DNA of 64,000 nucleotides from Microbacterium lacus. GTDB lineage: Bacteria; Actinomycetota; Actinomycetes; Actinomycetales; Microbacteriaceae. Below are positions 35,243-44,315 of the stretch, in pieces. A program made the translations under genes and the position numbers. Where the stretch lies: positions 186,001 to 250,000 of the forward strand of contig NZ_BAAAPK010000001.1 in NCBI RefSeq assembly GCF_039531105.1, given 5' to 3'. The first letter of the stretch is position 1, and the number at the start of each line of letters is the position of its first letter. The notes below the pieces were generated by a model. That model was not told the DNA's origin. It ran no database searches and worked only from the letters and a program-made list of their open reading frames with translations.

Positions 35243-36262
35243 ATGACGCTTCGACTTGGATACAAGGCCAGTGCTGAGCAGTTCGCTCCCCGAGAGTTGG
35301 TGGAGATTGCCGTTGCTGCCGAGGCGCACGGAATGGAGTCCGTCGCCGTCTCCGACCACTTCCAGCCGTGGCGACACGAGGGCGGGCACGCTCCGTTCTC
35401 TTTGGCGTGGATGGCAGCGGTGGGTGAGCGGACCACGTCAATCCGCATCGGCACCAGCGTCATGACGCCGACGTTTCGCTACAACCCCGCGGTGCTCGCA
35501 CAGGCGTTTGCCACGCTAGGTGAGCTCTTCCCCAACCGGATCTTCCTCGGCGTTGGTACTGGTGAGGCCCTGAACGAGATCGCGACCGGATTCCGGGGGG
35601 CCGGTGAGCAGACCTGGCCAGAATTCAAGGAACGGTTTGCGCGGCTGCGTGAAGCGATTTCATTGATGCGAGCGCTCTGGACCGAGGACCGCGTGAACTT
35701 CGATGGCGAGTACTACTCGACCCACGACGCGTCCATATACGACCGCCCCGCTACCCCCATCCCGGTCTACGTTGCGGCCGGCGGGCCAGTCGTGGCCCGG
35801 TATGCGGGTCGGGCAGGAGATGGTTTCATCTGCACCTCGGGCAAGGGCATGTCCCTGTACACGGACGATCTAATCCCGGCTGTTCGAGAAGGTGCCTCGA
35901 AGGTCCAGCGTTCGTTCGACGACATCGATCGAATGATCGAAATCAAGTTGTCCTACGACAGCGATTACGACATGGCGCTGCAGAACACACGGTTCTGGGC
36001 TCCGCTGGCGCTGTCGAAAGAGCAGAAGCACGACATCACCGATCCGGTCGAAATGGAAGAAGCGGCGGATGCGCTCCCCATCGAGCAGATCGCGTCACGC
36101 TGGATCGTGGGTGCCGACCCTGACGAGGTTGCCGCACAGATCGCGCAGTACGTGGACGCGGGCCTGAATCATCTTGTGTTCCACGCTCCTGGTCAGGATC
36201 AGCGGCGCTTCCTGGAGCTATTCCAGCGCGATCTCGCCCCCCGCTTGAGGGCTCTTGCATGA
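35243..36262 (+). CDS. fgd: F420-dependent glucose-6-phosphate dehydrogenase
   Basis: This 339-residue protein matches mycobacterial Fgd1 nearly from end to end: [37 protein letters not shown] (catalytic His39 and Trp43), [31 protein letters not shown] (Glu108), GFICTSGKG with the phosphate-binding Lys, and [20 protein letters not shown]. It oxidises glucose 6-phosphate and reduces F420. The likely start is the ATG at 35243 after GAGGAGCAACACC; the long upstream frame is not protein-like. Its place inside a catabolic operon with an LLM oxidoreductase suggests it supplies F420H2 for that step. Confidence 0.92.
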   Translation: MTLRLGYKASAEQFAPRELVEIAVAAEAHGMESVAVSDHFQPWRHEGGHAPFSLAWMAAVGERTTSIRIGTSVMTPTFRYNPAVLAQAFATLGELFPNRIFLGVGTGEALNEIATGFRGAGEQTWPEFKERFARLREAISLMRALWTEDRVNFDGEYYSTHDASIYDRPATPIPVYVAAGGPVVARYAGRAGDGFICTSGKGMSLYTDDLIPAVREGASKVQRSFDDIDRMIEIKLSYDSDYDMALQNTRFWAPLALSKEQKHDITDPVEMEEAADALPIEQIASRWIVGADPDEVAAQIAQYVDAGLNHLVFHAPGQDQRRFLELFQRDLAPRLRALA

Positions 36263-38322
36263 CCGGCTCGCATGTCGCCGGCGCGCCGATGGGAGAAGCG
36301 GGCGCGCGTATTCATGACGTCGTCGAGCTAGGCGTCGCGGACATGCTTCGCCTCCTCGAGCGGGGCGAGGTGACAAGCGTGGAACTGGTAGTCGCATACC
36401 TCAATCGGATCGCCTACTACGACCGCACCGGGCTCTGCCTACACTCGATCGCCGTGTTAGACCCCACTTGCATCGAACAAGCCGCAGCCTCCGATGCCAG
36501 ACGCCGCGCTGGCCGAGCGGGTCCGCTGGAAGGAATCCCCTTCACGATCAAGGACAGCTATAAGGCAAGGGGTCTCTCCGTCGCTTCAGGTAGCCCCGCT
36601 CTGGCCGAGTTGGTAGCCTCGGAGGACGCCGCGACAGTGCAACAACTGCGCGCGGCAGGAGCAGTCTTGCTTGGCAAGACGAACATGCCGCCGATGGCGG
36701 CGGGGGGCATGCAACCCGGCGTTTACGGGTATGCGCGGAGCCCCTACCATCCGGATTATCTGACGGCTGCTTATGGATCCGGGTCATCGAATGGCTCGGG
36801 CACCGCTACCGCGGCCAGCTTCTGCGCGTTCGGTATGGCGGAGGAGACGGTCTCGTCAGGTCGAGCGCCAGCCTCGAACAACGGCCTCGTCGCCTACACG
36901 CCCTCCCGTGGCGTGCTCTCCATCCGTGGCAATTGGCCGCTGCGACCCACCTGCGACGTCGTCGTGCCGCACACCCGCACCGTCGACGACCTCCTCTTAC
37001 TCCTCGACGTGCTCGCCGTGACCGACCCCGACACGACGGGCGACATCTGGCGGCAGCAGACCGCCGTGACACTGCCCGCGCCAGAAGACGTCATCCCGCA
37101 CCCGGTGGCACGCCCGCGGCCCGAGCGTCTCGATGGTCTGCGAATTGGCGTGCCACGGATGTACATCGGCGAAGACCGAGAATCTCTCGACCCGCCTGTC
37201 ATACGCCCCTCGGTACGCGCGCTCTGGGACCGCGCTGCCGAGGATCTCCGCGCGCTCGGCGCCGAAGTGATCAAGGTCGATTTCCCCGCCGTTTCGAACT
37301 ACGAAGAGGACCGTCCTGGTGCACGTGGCCTCGCGGAACGCGGACTCGTCCCGAAGAACTGGCGTGCCCTTGAGGGCGGCACTGTGACCGCCATGGCACT
37401 CGATTCGTTCCTGCGTGATAACGGCGACCCCAGCCTTGACAGTTGGGCCGACATCGACGGCGACACAGTCTTCCCAGCGGAGGACGCCCCCGTCCCGGTT
37501 TGGATCACCCGGGCCAGGGGAGGTTTCGATTGGCAGCGACTCGCAGAGCTTGTCAAGCAGGGAGTGCCAGCCGACTACGACGCCGTTGCAGGCCTCGACC
37601 ATCTCCTGCGCGGATTAGAAGAGGCTCGCCGGATCGACTTCGAAGAATGGATGCAGGCAGAGGATTTGGATCTGATCGCATTTCCTGCCGCCGGCGACGT
37701 GGGTCGGGCCGACCTGTTCGACCGACCCGAGAGTCTGGAGGCAGCCTCTCGAAACGGCGTCGTCTACTCAAACGGCAACCGGGTCATCCGGCACCTCGGC
37801 ATCCCCACCGTCACTGTCCCCATGGGATGCATGGGAGACATTCAAATGCCCGTCGGAGTTACCTTCGCGGGCCCGGCATACAGCGACGACCTCCTCCTCG
37901 ACCACGCCTCCGCGTATGAGAAGGCGACACATAGACGTCAGCCTGCGTTTCTAACCCCGACGCTCCCGTCGAACCAGATCGATCCCGGCACTCCAGATGC
38001 CCTCGAGGACAGAGATGGGGATGATAAGGCAGCGGAGCCCGAATCGATCACTATCGAAGCGGTTGGCCGATCGTGGGAGGTTGAGGTGCGTCTTTTAGAG
38101 GGCGCGTCCTTCCCGACGCACGTCTGGGCCGACGGCCACATCCTCCGCCCGGACAGCGGCGAGGAGACGGTCTTCCGTGGCCGCGTCTCACTATCCCGCC
38201 CACGCTCAGCGAACGAGATGTTAATTGTCACGACCGCTGGCCGACATGCGGCAAAGCTTTCGTTCGTCGCGCTGCCAGATCGAAGGAAGCCGGGTGACAC
38301 CGCGAGGAAACCCGATCGATGA
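36259..38322 (+). CDS. Amidase-signature hydrolase with a C-terminal extension; possible N-carbamoyl-beta-alanine amidase
   Basis: This 687-residue protein has the amidase-signature core to about residue 555: [14 protein letters not shown] (Lys98), GSGSSNGSG (cis-Ser176) and [10 protein letters not shown] (nucleophile Ser200 by spacing). Around 100 C-terminal residues form an extra beta-rich domain ([25 protein letters not shown]). Its ATG overlaps the fgd stop (ATGA). The pathway needs an enzyme to release beta-alanine from N-carbamoyl-beta-alanine and no standard beta-ureidopropionase is present, so this amidase may do that job. An amide of another metabolite is possible. Confidence 0.8.
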   Translation: MTGSHVAGAPMGEAGARIHDVVELGVADMLRLLERGEVTSVELVVAYLNRIAYYDRTGLCLHSIAVLDPTCIEQAAASDARRRAGRAGPLEGIPFTIKDSYKARGLSVASGSPALAELVASEDAATVQQLRAAGAVLLGKTNMPPMAAGGMQPGVYGYARSPYHPDYLTAAYGSGSSNGSGTATAASFCAFGMAEETVSSGRAPASNNGLVAYTPSRGVLSIRGNWPLRPTCDVVVPHTRTVDDLLLLLDVLAVTDPDTTGDIWRQQTAVTLPAPEDVIPHPVARPRPERLDGLRIGVPRMYIGEDRESLDPPVIRPSVRALWDRAAEDLRALGAEVIKVDFPAVSNYEEDRPGARGLAERGLVPKNWRALEGGTVTAMALDSFLRDNGDPSLDSWADIDGDTVFPAEDAPVPVWITRARGGFDWQRLAELVKQGVPADYDAVAGLDHLLRGLEEARRIDFEEWMQAEDLDLIAFPAAGDVGRADLFDRPESLEAASRNGVVYSNGNRVIRHLGIPTVTVPMGCMGDIQMPVGVTFAGPAYSDDLLLDHASAYEKATHRRQPAFLTPTLPSNQIDPGTPDALEDRDGDDKAAEPESITIEAVGRSWEVEVRLLEGASFPTHVWADGHILRPDSGEETVFRGRVSLSRPRSANEMLIVTTAGRHAAKLSFVALPDRRKPGDTARKPDR

Positions 38323-38332
38323 CCGAGCTCAG

Positions 38333-38994
38333 ATGGATATTCCTGGCGGCGCTAGTACCTCTGCAATGTGGACATTTAAGGAGCCGACAGTCCGCTCTTA
38401 TGGGGCTCGGGGTGGACAATTCGCGCTGGTCCCTAAAGCCGCCGAGAGCGCGGAGCTCGGTCAAGTTCATGGCCCGTGGTTGTCAATGACTGCGACGGTG
38501 ACTTTGTCAGCTCTTCTGCTCGCTGCGGGCGGCTTTCTGCTTGGCACCGCGAAGGCGATATTCCGTGGCCTGCAACGCCAACCGAGCAGGCCGTTGACTA
38601 CTCGGGCCGCTATCTCGCCTGGGGCGCTGTAGCTCTTGCCCTCGTCGGCTCTGTCGCGGTCGCCATCATTTCGAAGGTGCGGTCAATGTCCGAAGGATTT
38701 GGCTGGGGGTGGGGTGTGCTGACACTTGCGGCATCCGCTGTCGTGGGCGGCGTCGCATTCTTCTCAGCGTTCGCCGTAGCTCACGAGCATTACCTCTCCG
38801 CCAGCCAAGCTCGCAGTCGAAGCGTGCCGACCGCGAAAGGATCCCTCTGCGTTCGACGGTCAGTCGCGCGGTGGCCGGGACTCCGTATCGCCGTCGCCCA
38901 GCGTGGCTCGGAGTTGCTGTTTCACATTGGCGAGGCGGGATCTCGCTGTCGACGGGTTGATGTCGAGCACCGTTGCCGCTTCGTGGGACCGTAA
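38333..38994 (+). pseudogene. Frameshifted multi-span membrane protein
   Basis: A frame from the ATG at 38333 (or 38366) gives a soluble N-terminus and one transmembrane helix (TLSALLLAAGGFLLGTA), then near 38560 turns to Arg/Pro/Ser sequence. A second frame takes over at about 38575 with EQAVDYSGRYLAWGAVALAL and two more spans, then decays and runs 135 bases into the 3' end of the convergent sigma factor gene. Together they describe one membrane protein broken by a frameshift, either decayed or a sequencing slip. Confidence 0.45.
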
Positions 38995-39390
38995 TCCGTC
39001 CCAGTAGACGAGTCGTACGAGTTCGGCGTCGTCGGCAGGCAGTGCCGCGATCGCCTCTCGCAGTTCCGTGGAGACGTCGTCTGTTGCAAACGTCGGCGCG
39101 ATCGTGCGCATCTCGTCGGCGAGCCGTTGCACGGCCGCTGAACGTCTGGCGGCAGTACGCCGCGAGTTCAACATGACGTTCCGCGCGGTCGCGAACATCC
39201 ACATCCGCGCTTCCGTGGGGTCGGCGGGAATTCTCCGTCGGAGCTTCCACGCGGTCAGCAGCAACTCTCCGAACGCTTCGGCGGCGTCTGCGCTGTTGAG
39301 CAGGCGGCGCTGGAAATAGCGGGAGAGGTCGTCTTCGTTCCGGCGTATCAGCTCGTCGAACGCGGACGTCCGCGTCGTCACCGAACCCAT
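38860..39390 (-). CDS. ECF-type RNA polymerase sigma factor
   Basis: This 176-residue protein has sigma region 2 (FDELIRRNEDDLSRYFQRRL, then MWMFATARNVMLNSRR) and region 4 (AIAALPADDAELVRLVYWDG, LRSHEAATVLDINPSTARSR). The ATG at 39390 overlaps the upstream gene's stop as TGATG, so the two are coupled, and an extension to 39474 is not needed. The upstream membrane protein is the likely anti-sigma partner, though it precedes rather than follows the sigma gene. Confidence 0.88.
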   Translation of the reverse strand: MGSVTTRTSAFDELIRRNEDDLSRYFQRRLLNSADAAEAFGELLLTAWKLRRRIPADPTEARMWMFATARNVMLNSRRTAARRSAAVQRLADEMRTIAPTFATDDVSTELREAIAALPADDAELVRLVYWDGLRSHEAATVLDINPSTARSRLANVKQQLRATLGDGDTESRPPRD

Positions 39391-39989
39391 CAGCTGCAGT
39401 CGCTTGTCTGGCTGGAGAGGCTCACTTCCCGACCGGGTTCCATGTCGTACACGCGGTCGCCGAGCCCCGCCCACAGCTGCTCGGCGACGAGCTGGTGGAT
39501 CGCCTTCTGCGTGATCTCCGCATCGCTCATCTCGATGCGCTTCACCTGCCCGTCCAGGTGTTCGACTGGCTCCGATGCCGCGAGCTCAGCCCGGATCTCC
39601 GCCTCCTCCGCGGTGGTGTCAAGACTGCTCAGATCGATGCCGCTCACGATCGCTTTCGCGTCCTGCACGAGCGGGTCGTCTTCGGCCAGGCCCGCCCAGG
39701 TGACGACGATGCCCTGGAAGCACGCCGACCCGTCCGTGCGGCCGATGGAGAACACGTTGTCGGCGACCCATCCCCACGGCGTCTCATTGCCGCCGCCGGC
39801 CATCGCGACCGAGCCGCCTCCCACCAACACCGCAGATGCCGCCACACCGGCAGCCCACATCCGAAGCCGCCGGCCACGCCGACCACGCGCCTCGGCGAGG
39901 ATCTGCGCTCGATGCGACGCCAACCCTGTGGGCACCGTCACCTGCGGTGCGGCATCCCGGATATGTATTCCGAGCTCATCGTCATTCAT
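39390..39989 (-). CDS. Single-span membrane protein, possible anti-sigma factor
   Basis: This 199-residue protein has a cytoplasmic N-terminus of about 45 residues (GIHIRDAAPQVTVPTGLASH, then AEARGRRGRRLRM), one transmembrane segment (AAGVAASAVLVGGGSVAMAG) and an extracytoplasmic domain with two Cys residues that could pair. Length, topology and the coupled ECF sigma gene downstream suggest a sigma regulator. No zinc-binding HxxxCxxC motif is visible, so it is not a ZAS-type anti-sigma. Confidence 0.65.
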   Translation of the reverse strand: MNDDELGIHIRDAAPQVTVPTGLASHRAQILAEARGRRGRRLRMWAAGVAASAVLVGGGSVAMAGGGNETPWGWVADNVFSIGRTDGSACFQGIVVTWAGLAEDDPLVQDAKAIVSGIDLSSLDTTAEEAEIRAELAASEPVEHLDGQVKRIEMSDAEITQKAIHQLVAEQLWAGLGDRVYDMEPGREVSLSSQTSDCS

Positions 39990-40131
39990 GGCGGAAACCC
40001 TTCGCTGAGGACATCATTCGCTCAGTACATGTCCGCAGTCCGAAGAACTGTCCAACACCCACAGATCAAGATTGGGTCGTCGACCCGCAAGCCGGTCCCG
40101 TTGCGAGACCTTGGTGTCGTGCCCTCAGCGG

Positions 40132-40626
40132 TCAGGACCGCTTGCATGGCGGAAGATCGTCAAGCCCCGCCGAGCCGCACGAGAGCGCCATCCCCCACTC
40201 CTTGTCTCCAGAGCAGCTGAACATCCGCAACTCACTCCAGTCGTAACTGCCGAACTTCCCTGGCCAAGCCCAGAAGATCACCTCGGAGTCCTCGAACTTG
40301 ACCTCGATGCCCTGTTCCGCAAAGAAGGTCCAGGTAGCGTCTCCGGAGTAGACCTCATCCGTCTCGTTCCAGCAGATTCCGCTGTCCGTCCGCGTCCACT
40401 GTCCCCCCGGTACGTTCACGAGGGTTGCCTTCCCGTCGGGAAGGAGCAGCAGCGACATGGCTCGATCCTCAGGCTCGGGGGGCTGCGAAATGTCCGACCC
40501 ATCCCATTGGGCGGGCGGCTGCGGCCGCGACTCGGGTGCTCGCTCACCGCAGCCGGTCGCCGCCAAGGCCACAAACGCGAGGCCGCAGATTGCGGCGACT
40601 CTCCAGTAGCGGCGATTCGAATCCAT
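40132..40626 (-). CDS. Small lipoprotein
   Basis: This 164-residue protein has a lipoprotein signal peptide ending in LAATGC (Cys26). The mature part contains two further Cys residues in CWNETDEVYSGDATW and LRMFSCSGDKEW, and aromatic beta-rich sequence. The ATG at 40626 is chosen because the signal peptide starts there; the open frame extends upstream. No family is recognised. The pattern fits a surface-exposed protein of the ECF locus neighbourhood. Confidence 0.65.
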   Translation of the reverse strand: MDSNRRYWRVAAICGLAFVALAATGCGERAPESRPQPPAQWDGSDISQPPEPEDRAMSLLLLPDGKATLVNVPGGQWTRTDSGICWNETDEVYSGDATWTFFAEQGIEVKFEDSEVIFWAWPGKFGSYDWSELRMFSCSGDKEWGMALSCGSAGLDDLPPCKRS

Positions 40627-40922
40627 GACGAGAAACGTACCTCCCGGATCACATACCCGACCTCTCCCCCGCGGAGGCTTCGAGAGCATTGCGTTGGCAA
40701 GACGTCGGTCCTGCGCGCGCGATGAACGGTCGCTGAGCGGTTCTCTGGCGCAGATGGATCGACCCGCACAGGCCCGCGGCCCGCCCGGAAGTAGGTGAGT
40801 CCCGCAAGACCCGCCCGCCAAGCGTTCGCCTTGAGGCGCCCCTTACGGATCAGCTGTTGGGTCCAAGCGGACTGAGGGATGAACAGTAAGCGGAGGGGGA
40901 AACCCGTATACACGCAACAGCT

Positions 40923-41474
40923 TTATTTGATCGCGGAGACGGTGCTCCCTGGGCGTGGCGCCCTTGCGTGAGGGTTCCCCGCGAGGCCGACGTCGCGGGC
41001 ACGGCTCATGAGTCGTGTCGCGGTGCTTCTGCTGACTTTGAGAGTTTCGGCGACGAGCTTCAGTGGCGGGTAGCTCGCTGCGGTAGCGACGCGGTAAATC
41101 GCGGTCGCGGCAAGCATCGTGTCGACCTGCTCCGCCTGCATGCGCGCCAGGAATTCGTGTACGTGCATTCGTTCGTGGGTGGGGTCCTCGCCGACGTCGA
41201 TGGTGACAACCTCTAGGGCGGATGCCGACATTATCGAATGCGCCCGAACTTCGCGGAGGATGCGGCTAGAAATCTCTAAACCCTCGGATTCGCGCTCGAC
41301 ACCGAGAGAGACGACCGCGGTGCGGCTGAGAGCCGGGTCCCATTCGACTCGCGCCGTTATCGTGCCGGGCACGCCGTGCTCACCGGCTACTCGTGCGCTC
41401 CAGGATCTCGGGAGTGTGATGTGGTCGCCGAGATCGACGCGTTCTTTGCTGACGTCGTAGACCTCGATATTCAC
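40923..41474 (-). CDS. Hypothetical protein with a C-terminal helix-turn-helix
   Basis: This 183-residue protein has a beta-rich N-terminal half (GTITARVEWDPAL, AVVSLGVERES) and a helical C-terminus ending in a helix-turn-helix (LKLVAETLKVSRSTATRLMSRARD). Its layout is the same as that of the gene at 47114: N-terminal beta domain, then a helix-turn-helix with SRSTATRLMSRAR against ERTASYWIGQAR. Both flank the partition/toxin region and may be element-borne regulators. Confidence 0.55.
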   Translation of the reverse strand: MNIEVYDVSKERVDLGDHITLPRSWSARVAGEHGVPGTITARVEWDPALSRTAVVSLGVERESEGLEISSRILREVRAHSIMSASALEVVTIDVGEDPTHERMHVHEFLARMQAEQVDTMLAATAIYRVATAASYPPLKLVAETLKVSRSTATRLMSRARDVGLAGNPHARAPRPGSTVSAIK

Positions 41475-41693
41475 AATCGCTCCCTCTCACCCAGGTTGCA
41501 CCCGAGATCGACCGCGTAGGGGCGTGACTCGCCGCCCTGGGATCGATGGAGAACAGTGCTGTGGGGGCGGTTGGCCCCGAGCGAGGCCGCAGTTTCGGCT
41601 GGCGTTATACGGATGCCTGCGTCGCGGCGAGTTACCCTGCTCGCTTGAATAGTCGAGCGGCGGGGTTCAAGGTCGACGACGTACGATCTTCGC

Positions 41694-41882
41694 GTGGACT
41701 TTCTCGATGACGCGCAGCAACCGCGTTGCGTGGAGTGTGGGAGTGTTCTGTACAACGCGGGCGGGTCCGGTTTTGTGTGCCGGGCATGCCGGATAGTCGT
41801 TATCGGTTCCGTACCGTCGAGGCGGGCGGGAGACGAGCTGAGGTCGTCCGCCGCCGCATCAGGTGAGGTCGACGGTCTCTGA
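41694..41882 (+). CDS. Small zinc-ribbon protein
   Basis: This 62-residue protein starts at a GTG and holds two CxxC pairs, RCVECGSVLY and VCRACRIVV, spaced for a single zinc ribbon, followed by a polar tail. Its last 24 bases overlap the end of the convergent DUF1508 gene. The role is unknown; DNA or protein binding is usual for such ribbons. Confidence 0.5.
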   Translation: MDFLDDAQQPRCVECGSVLYNAGGSGFVCRACRIVVIGSVPSRRAGDELRSSAAASGEVDGL

Positions 41883-42035
41883 GTCGGCGTTTGCTTTGAC
41901 GGATGCGATGCCGTGTTGAGCTGACGCTTTGGACTCGTACGCCTCGCTGGAAGCGATGATCTGGCCATTAGCGGCTTTCAGGCGGAATCGATACTTGCCA
42001 CTGGCATCGGTGTAGAGCTCGTACTTCCCGGCCAT
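41859..42035 (-). CDS. DUF1508 (YegP-like) protein
   Basis: This 58-residue protein is a single DUF1508 unit: KYELYTDASGKYRFRLKAAN, GQIIASSEAYESKASA, GIASVKANA. E. coli YegP has two such units; one-unit forms are common in actinobacteria. The start at 42035 is clear from the domain. Its biochemical role is not established. Confidence 0.85.
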   Translation of the reverse strand: MAGKYELYTDASGKYRFRLKAANGQIIASSEAYESKASAQHGIASVKANADSETVDLT

Positions 42036-42469
42036 GCTTCTGCCCCTTCTGTCGTCGCTGACGGGCTCATCATGGCCGACGGCGGCGGCGAACGCAACGG
42101 TCGAGGTCGCGGCACTCCAACTCCCAAGCGGCCAGAATCCTCGATGCCTAATCCGGCTCATGATGGGGCATCGCTTCGACAATCAGCCATCGAGTGGGCG
42201 GGGTCTGCGTAGTGCCCGGAGGGAGTGGTTGCTAAGCGCAGCTCGAAGCGAAGCGGAGAGCGGAGTCTGCAAATAGCGATCGCCGGGAACGGAGCAGGCG
42301 CCGGCCGCTATCCTCTTGCCGTCGGAGCACACCCCCTTGCGCGGACACCTGCGCGTGCGCATCTTGCGTGGCTCCCCGCGCATGTTGTGCGGCCAGCAAG
42401 AGACCTGTGTCGAAATTGTGGTCTCACCATTTCGGTTCACCTCGTTAGACTTCCAGCGGGGAGGCCGAT
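42036..42469. other. Intergenic region upstream of the toxin-antitoxin operon
   Basis: About 430 bases without a frame I can support. The 3' end has a GGGGAGG ribosome binding site for the gene at 42470. The operon promoter and any autoregulatory operator should lie here, but I cannot place them with confidence. Confidence 0.3.
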
Positions 42470-42715
42470 GTGGCGCAGGTGAGCGCGTGGCGCGTGAGCG
42501 ACGCGACCGCGTACGACCAGATGCGTGCCGACGCCGCGCGGCTGTGCGGGCTGCTCTTGCGCGTGCCTTCGGGCGACGGAAAGTCGGCCGACGCCCGAGC
42601 GGAGGAATTGGCGGGGATCCGCCGCGATGCGGTGAGCGTCGACGGGTTCGATAGGCGGGCGATCGATGCGCTCGCCTCTCGTTTCCGTGCGCGAATAGCG
42701 GAACTGAGCGGTTGA
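42470..42715 (+). CDS. Probable antitoxin of a zeta-type toxin
   Basis: This 81-residue helical protein starts at a GTG after GGGGAGG and ends one base before the zeta-like gene. Size, position and helical composition (YDQMRADAARLCGLLLRV, RRAIDALASRFRARIAEL) fit the epsilon/PezA C-terminal type antitoxin that blocks the zeta ATP site. The assignment rests mainly on the neighbour. Confidence 0.6.
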   Translation: MAQVSAWRVSDATAYDQMRADAARLCGLLLRVPSGDGKSADARAEELAGIRRDAVSVDGFDRRAIDALASRFRARIAELSG

Positions 42716-42716
42716 G

Positions 42717-43718
42717 ATGGCGGACTCAACGAACGTTGTGGAATCGACGGCCGCTCCGTCATCAGCGGACGTGATGTCGCTGCTCTTTCCGATGCGTGCC
42801 GCCGTCGCTACTACGCCAGCGCTGGTCCTGGTGCGCCGACCGGCGGGGGTGACGACCGCGGCAGCCACGGGACGGCTGGTCGCGGAGCACGGGCGGGATA
42901 TCGCCGTCATCAATGGCGACGAGCTCCGCGCGATGCACCCCGCGGCCGCCAACCCGGGCCCTGACGCGATGCAGGTCGTGCAAGCCGCTGCCGCGGAGTG
43001 GGTGCGTTCCAGTCTGGCTTTCGCGCGTGAGCATCGCCGCTCGATTCTGCTGGAGGGGTCCTTCACGTCGCAGGCGACGCTGGGGCTTGCTCGGCGGTTC
43101 CGCGATGACGGGTTCGAAGTCAGGGTGGTGTTGTGCGCGGCACGTCGGTCAGACAGCGTCCTTGCGGCCGTGTCCCGGCACCTTTCAGAATTGCGAGCCG
43201 GCATCGCGAGCGTGTTTGCCGGTCGCGACGCGGTGGACCGTGACCGAGATGGTTTATACGGGCTGGCGGCTGCTTTGGAGCAGCCCAGTGCGGTGGGTCG
43301 CGTCTCGGTCTTCGGGCACAGCGGTGCATCGGTTTTCGACGTGCCCGGTGAAGTTCCGGAGACAGGTTTTCCAGGCGTCAGGGACGCTGTGGGGGTTGCC
43401 GAATCTGGACGGCGGTCGAGCCTGGAGGCGGCGCAGTGGCTGAGTGAGCTTCGGCGGGTGACTGACTTCGCGAAGTCCCGACGTAATCTACCTCGGCCGG
43501 TGGTGGTGGCGCTGGTCGAGCTCCATGAAGTCGCCCTGCGGGAGGTGATTCCGGCCCTACCGGTGCCCGCGGGATCGATCGCTGCGGCGGGGATCGAACG
43601 GAACGTCGCCGCGGACCTCGTTCTTCTCCGGCGCGGGCTCGCGATCGAGCGTCCCGGAGACATCGCCGCGCCGTCCGTGGCTCCTGTCAGTCCGAACCGC
43701 GCAGGGCTGGACCGGTGA
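42717..43718 (+). CDS. Zeta-toxin-family protein with an altered Walker A motif
   Basis: This 333-residue protein matches zeta toxins: INGDELRAMHP (the UDP-sugar site with Asp68), ILLEGSFTS with the conserved Glu, and a helical C-terminus. The family phosphorylates UDP-N-acetyl sugars. Where the P-loop should read PGAGKTT it reads PAGVTTA, so the catalytic Lys is Thr46. It is coupled to the antitoxin before it and, through a GTGA overlap, to the recombinase after it. Toxicity is therefore doubtful; a variant nucleotide site is the alternative. Confidence 0.7.
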   Translation: MADSTNVVESTAAPSSADVMSLLFPMRAAVATTPALVLVRRPAGVTTAAATGRLVAEHGRDIAVINGDELRAMHPAAANPGPDAMQVVQAAAAEWVRSSLAFAREHRRSILLEGSFTSQATLGLARRFRDDGFEVRVVLCAARRSDSVLAAVSRHLSELRAGIASVFAGRDAVDRDRDGLYGLAAALEQPSAVGRVSVFGHSGASVFDVPGEVPETGFPGVRDAVGVAESGRRSSLEAAQWLSELRRVTDFAKSRRNLPRPVVVALVELHEVALREVIPALPVPAGSIAAAGIERNVAADLVLLRRGLAIERPGDIAAPSVAPVSPNRAGLDR

Positions 43719-44269
43719 GCCGGATCGTTGGGTACACCCGCGAGATCGACGGCGCGGGTGCGGCCGGCGATGTTGCAGAGCTGGAGCGCGCGGGGGCGGT
43801 GCAGGTGTTCACCGATGTGGCGTCAGACAAGCCCAGAGACCGGCCGGGACTCGCCCAGTGTCTCGCATCACTGGCCCGGCGCGATGAGCTGCTTGTGGTC
43901 AGCTCTGACCGACTCTCCCCCAATCTGGCTCACCTCGTCAGCACGGTTGCGGACTTGACTGACCGCGGGGTGGTGTTCCGGTCACTGTCCGAGCCGGCAC
44001 TGTGCACGACCGCGGAAATCCCGGCCGGTCCAGGTGAGGTGTTGCTCGCGTTACAGCACCTGCAGCGGCGCCTGCGAGGCGTGGAAACTCGTGCCGGGAT
44101 GGTGTCGGCGTCCGCGCAGGGGCGGCATCCGGGACGACCGTCGGTGATGACCGAAGAGCGAATCGCGATCGCTCGTGAACTGCGTAACCATGACCGGTCG
44201 TTCAGTCACATTGCCCGTGTGCTCGGGGTCAGCACGAGCGCCGTCCAGCGCGCGCTCAGGGCCTCCTAG
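43715..44269 (+). CDS. Serine-recombinase-like protein lacking the catalytic serine
   Basis: This 184-residue protein keeps the resolvase layout: an N-terminal GYTREIDG, a middle LVVSSDRLSPNLAHL, a helix GVETRAGMVSASAQGRHPGRP and a C-terminal helix-turn-helix (HIARVLGVSTSAVQRAL). The active-site motif, normally ARVS, reads TREI, so the nucleophile Ser is Ile11, and the LDRLxR segment has Pro for the second Arg. It cannot be a normal recombinase and may serve as the operon's DNA-binding regulator. It overlaps the zeta gene stop by four bases. Confidence 0.75.
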   Translation: MSRIVGYTREIDGAGAAGDVAELERAGAVQVFTDVASDKPRDRPGLAQCLASLARRDELLVVSSDRLSPNLAHLVSTVADLTDRGVVFRSLSEPALCTTAEIPAGPGEVLLALQHLQRRLRGVETRAGMVSASAQGRHPGRPSVMTEERIAIARELRNHDRSFSHIARVLGVSTSAVQRALRAS

Positions 44270-44315
44270 GACTCGATCGACGCGTAGCACGCCGACGGCT
44301 CGCAACCGCTCTCGT

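Noticed and set aside
42225..42654. Plus-strand frames between the DUF1508 gene and the antitoxin
   Set aside because: They have Arg/Ala/Gly-rich shadow composition, lack ribosome binding sites and overlap the better-supported antitoxin gene.
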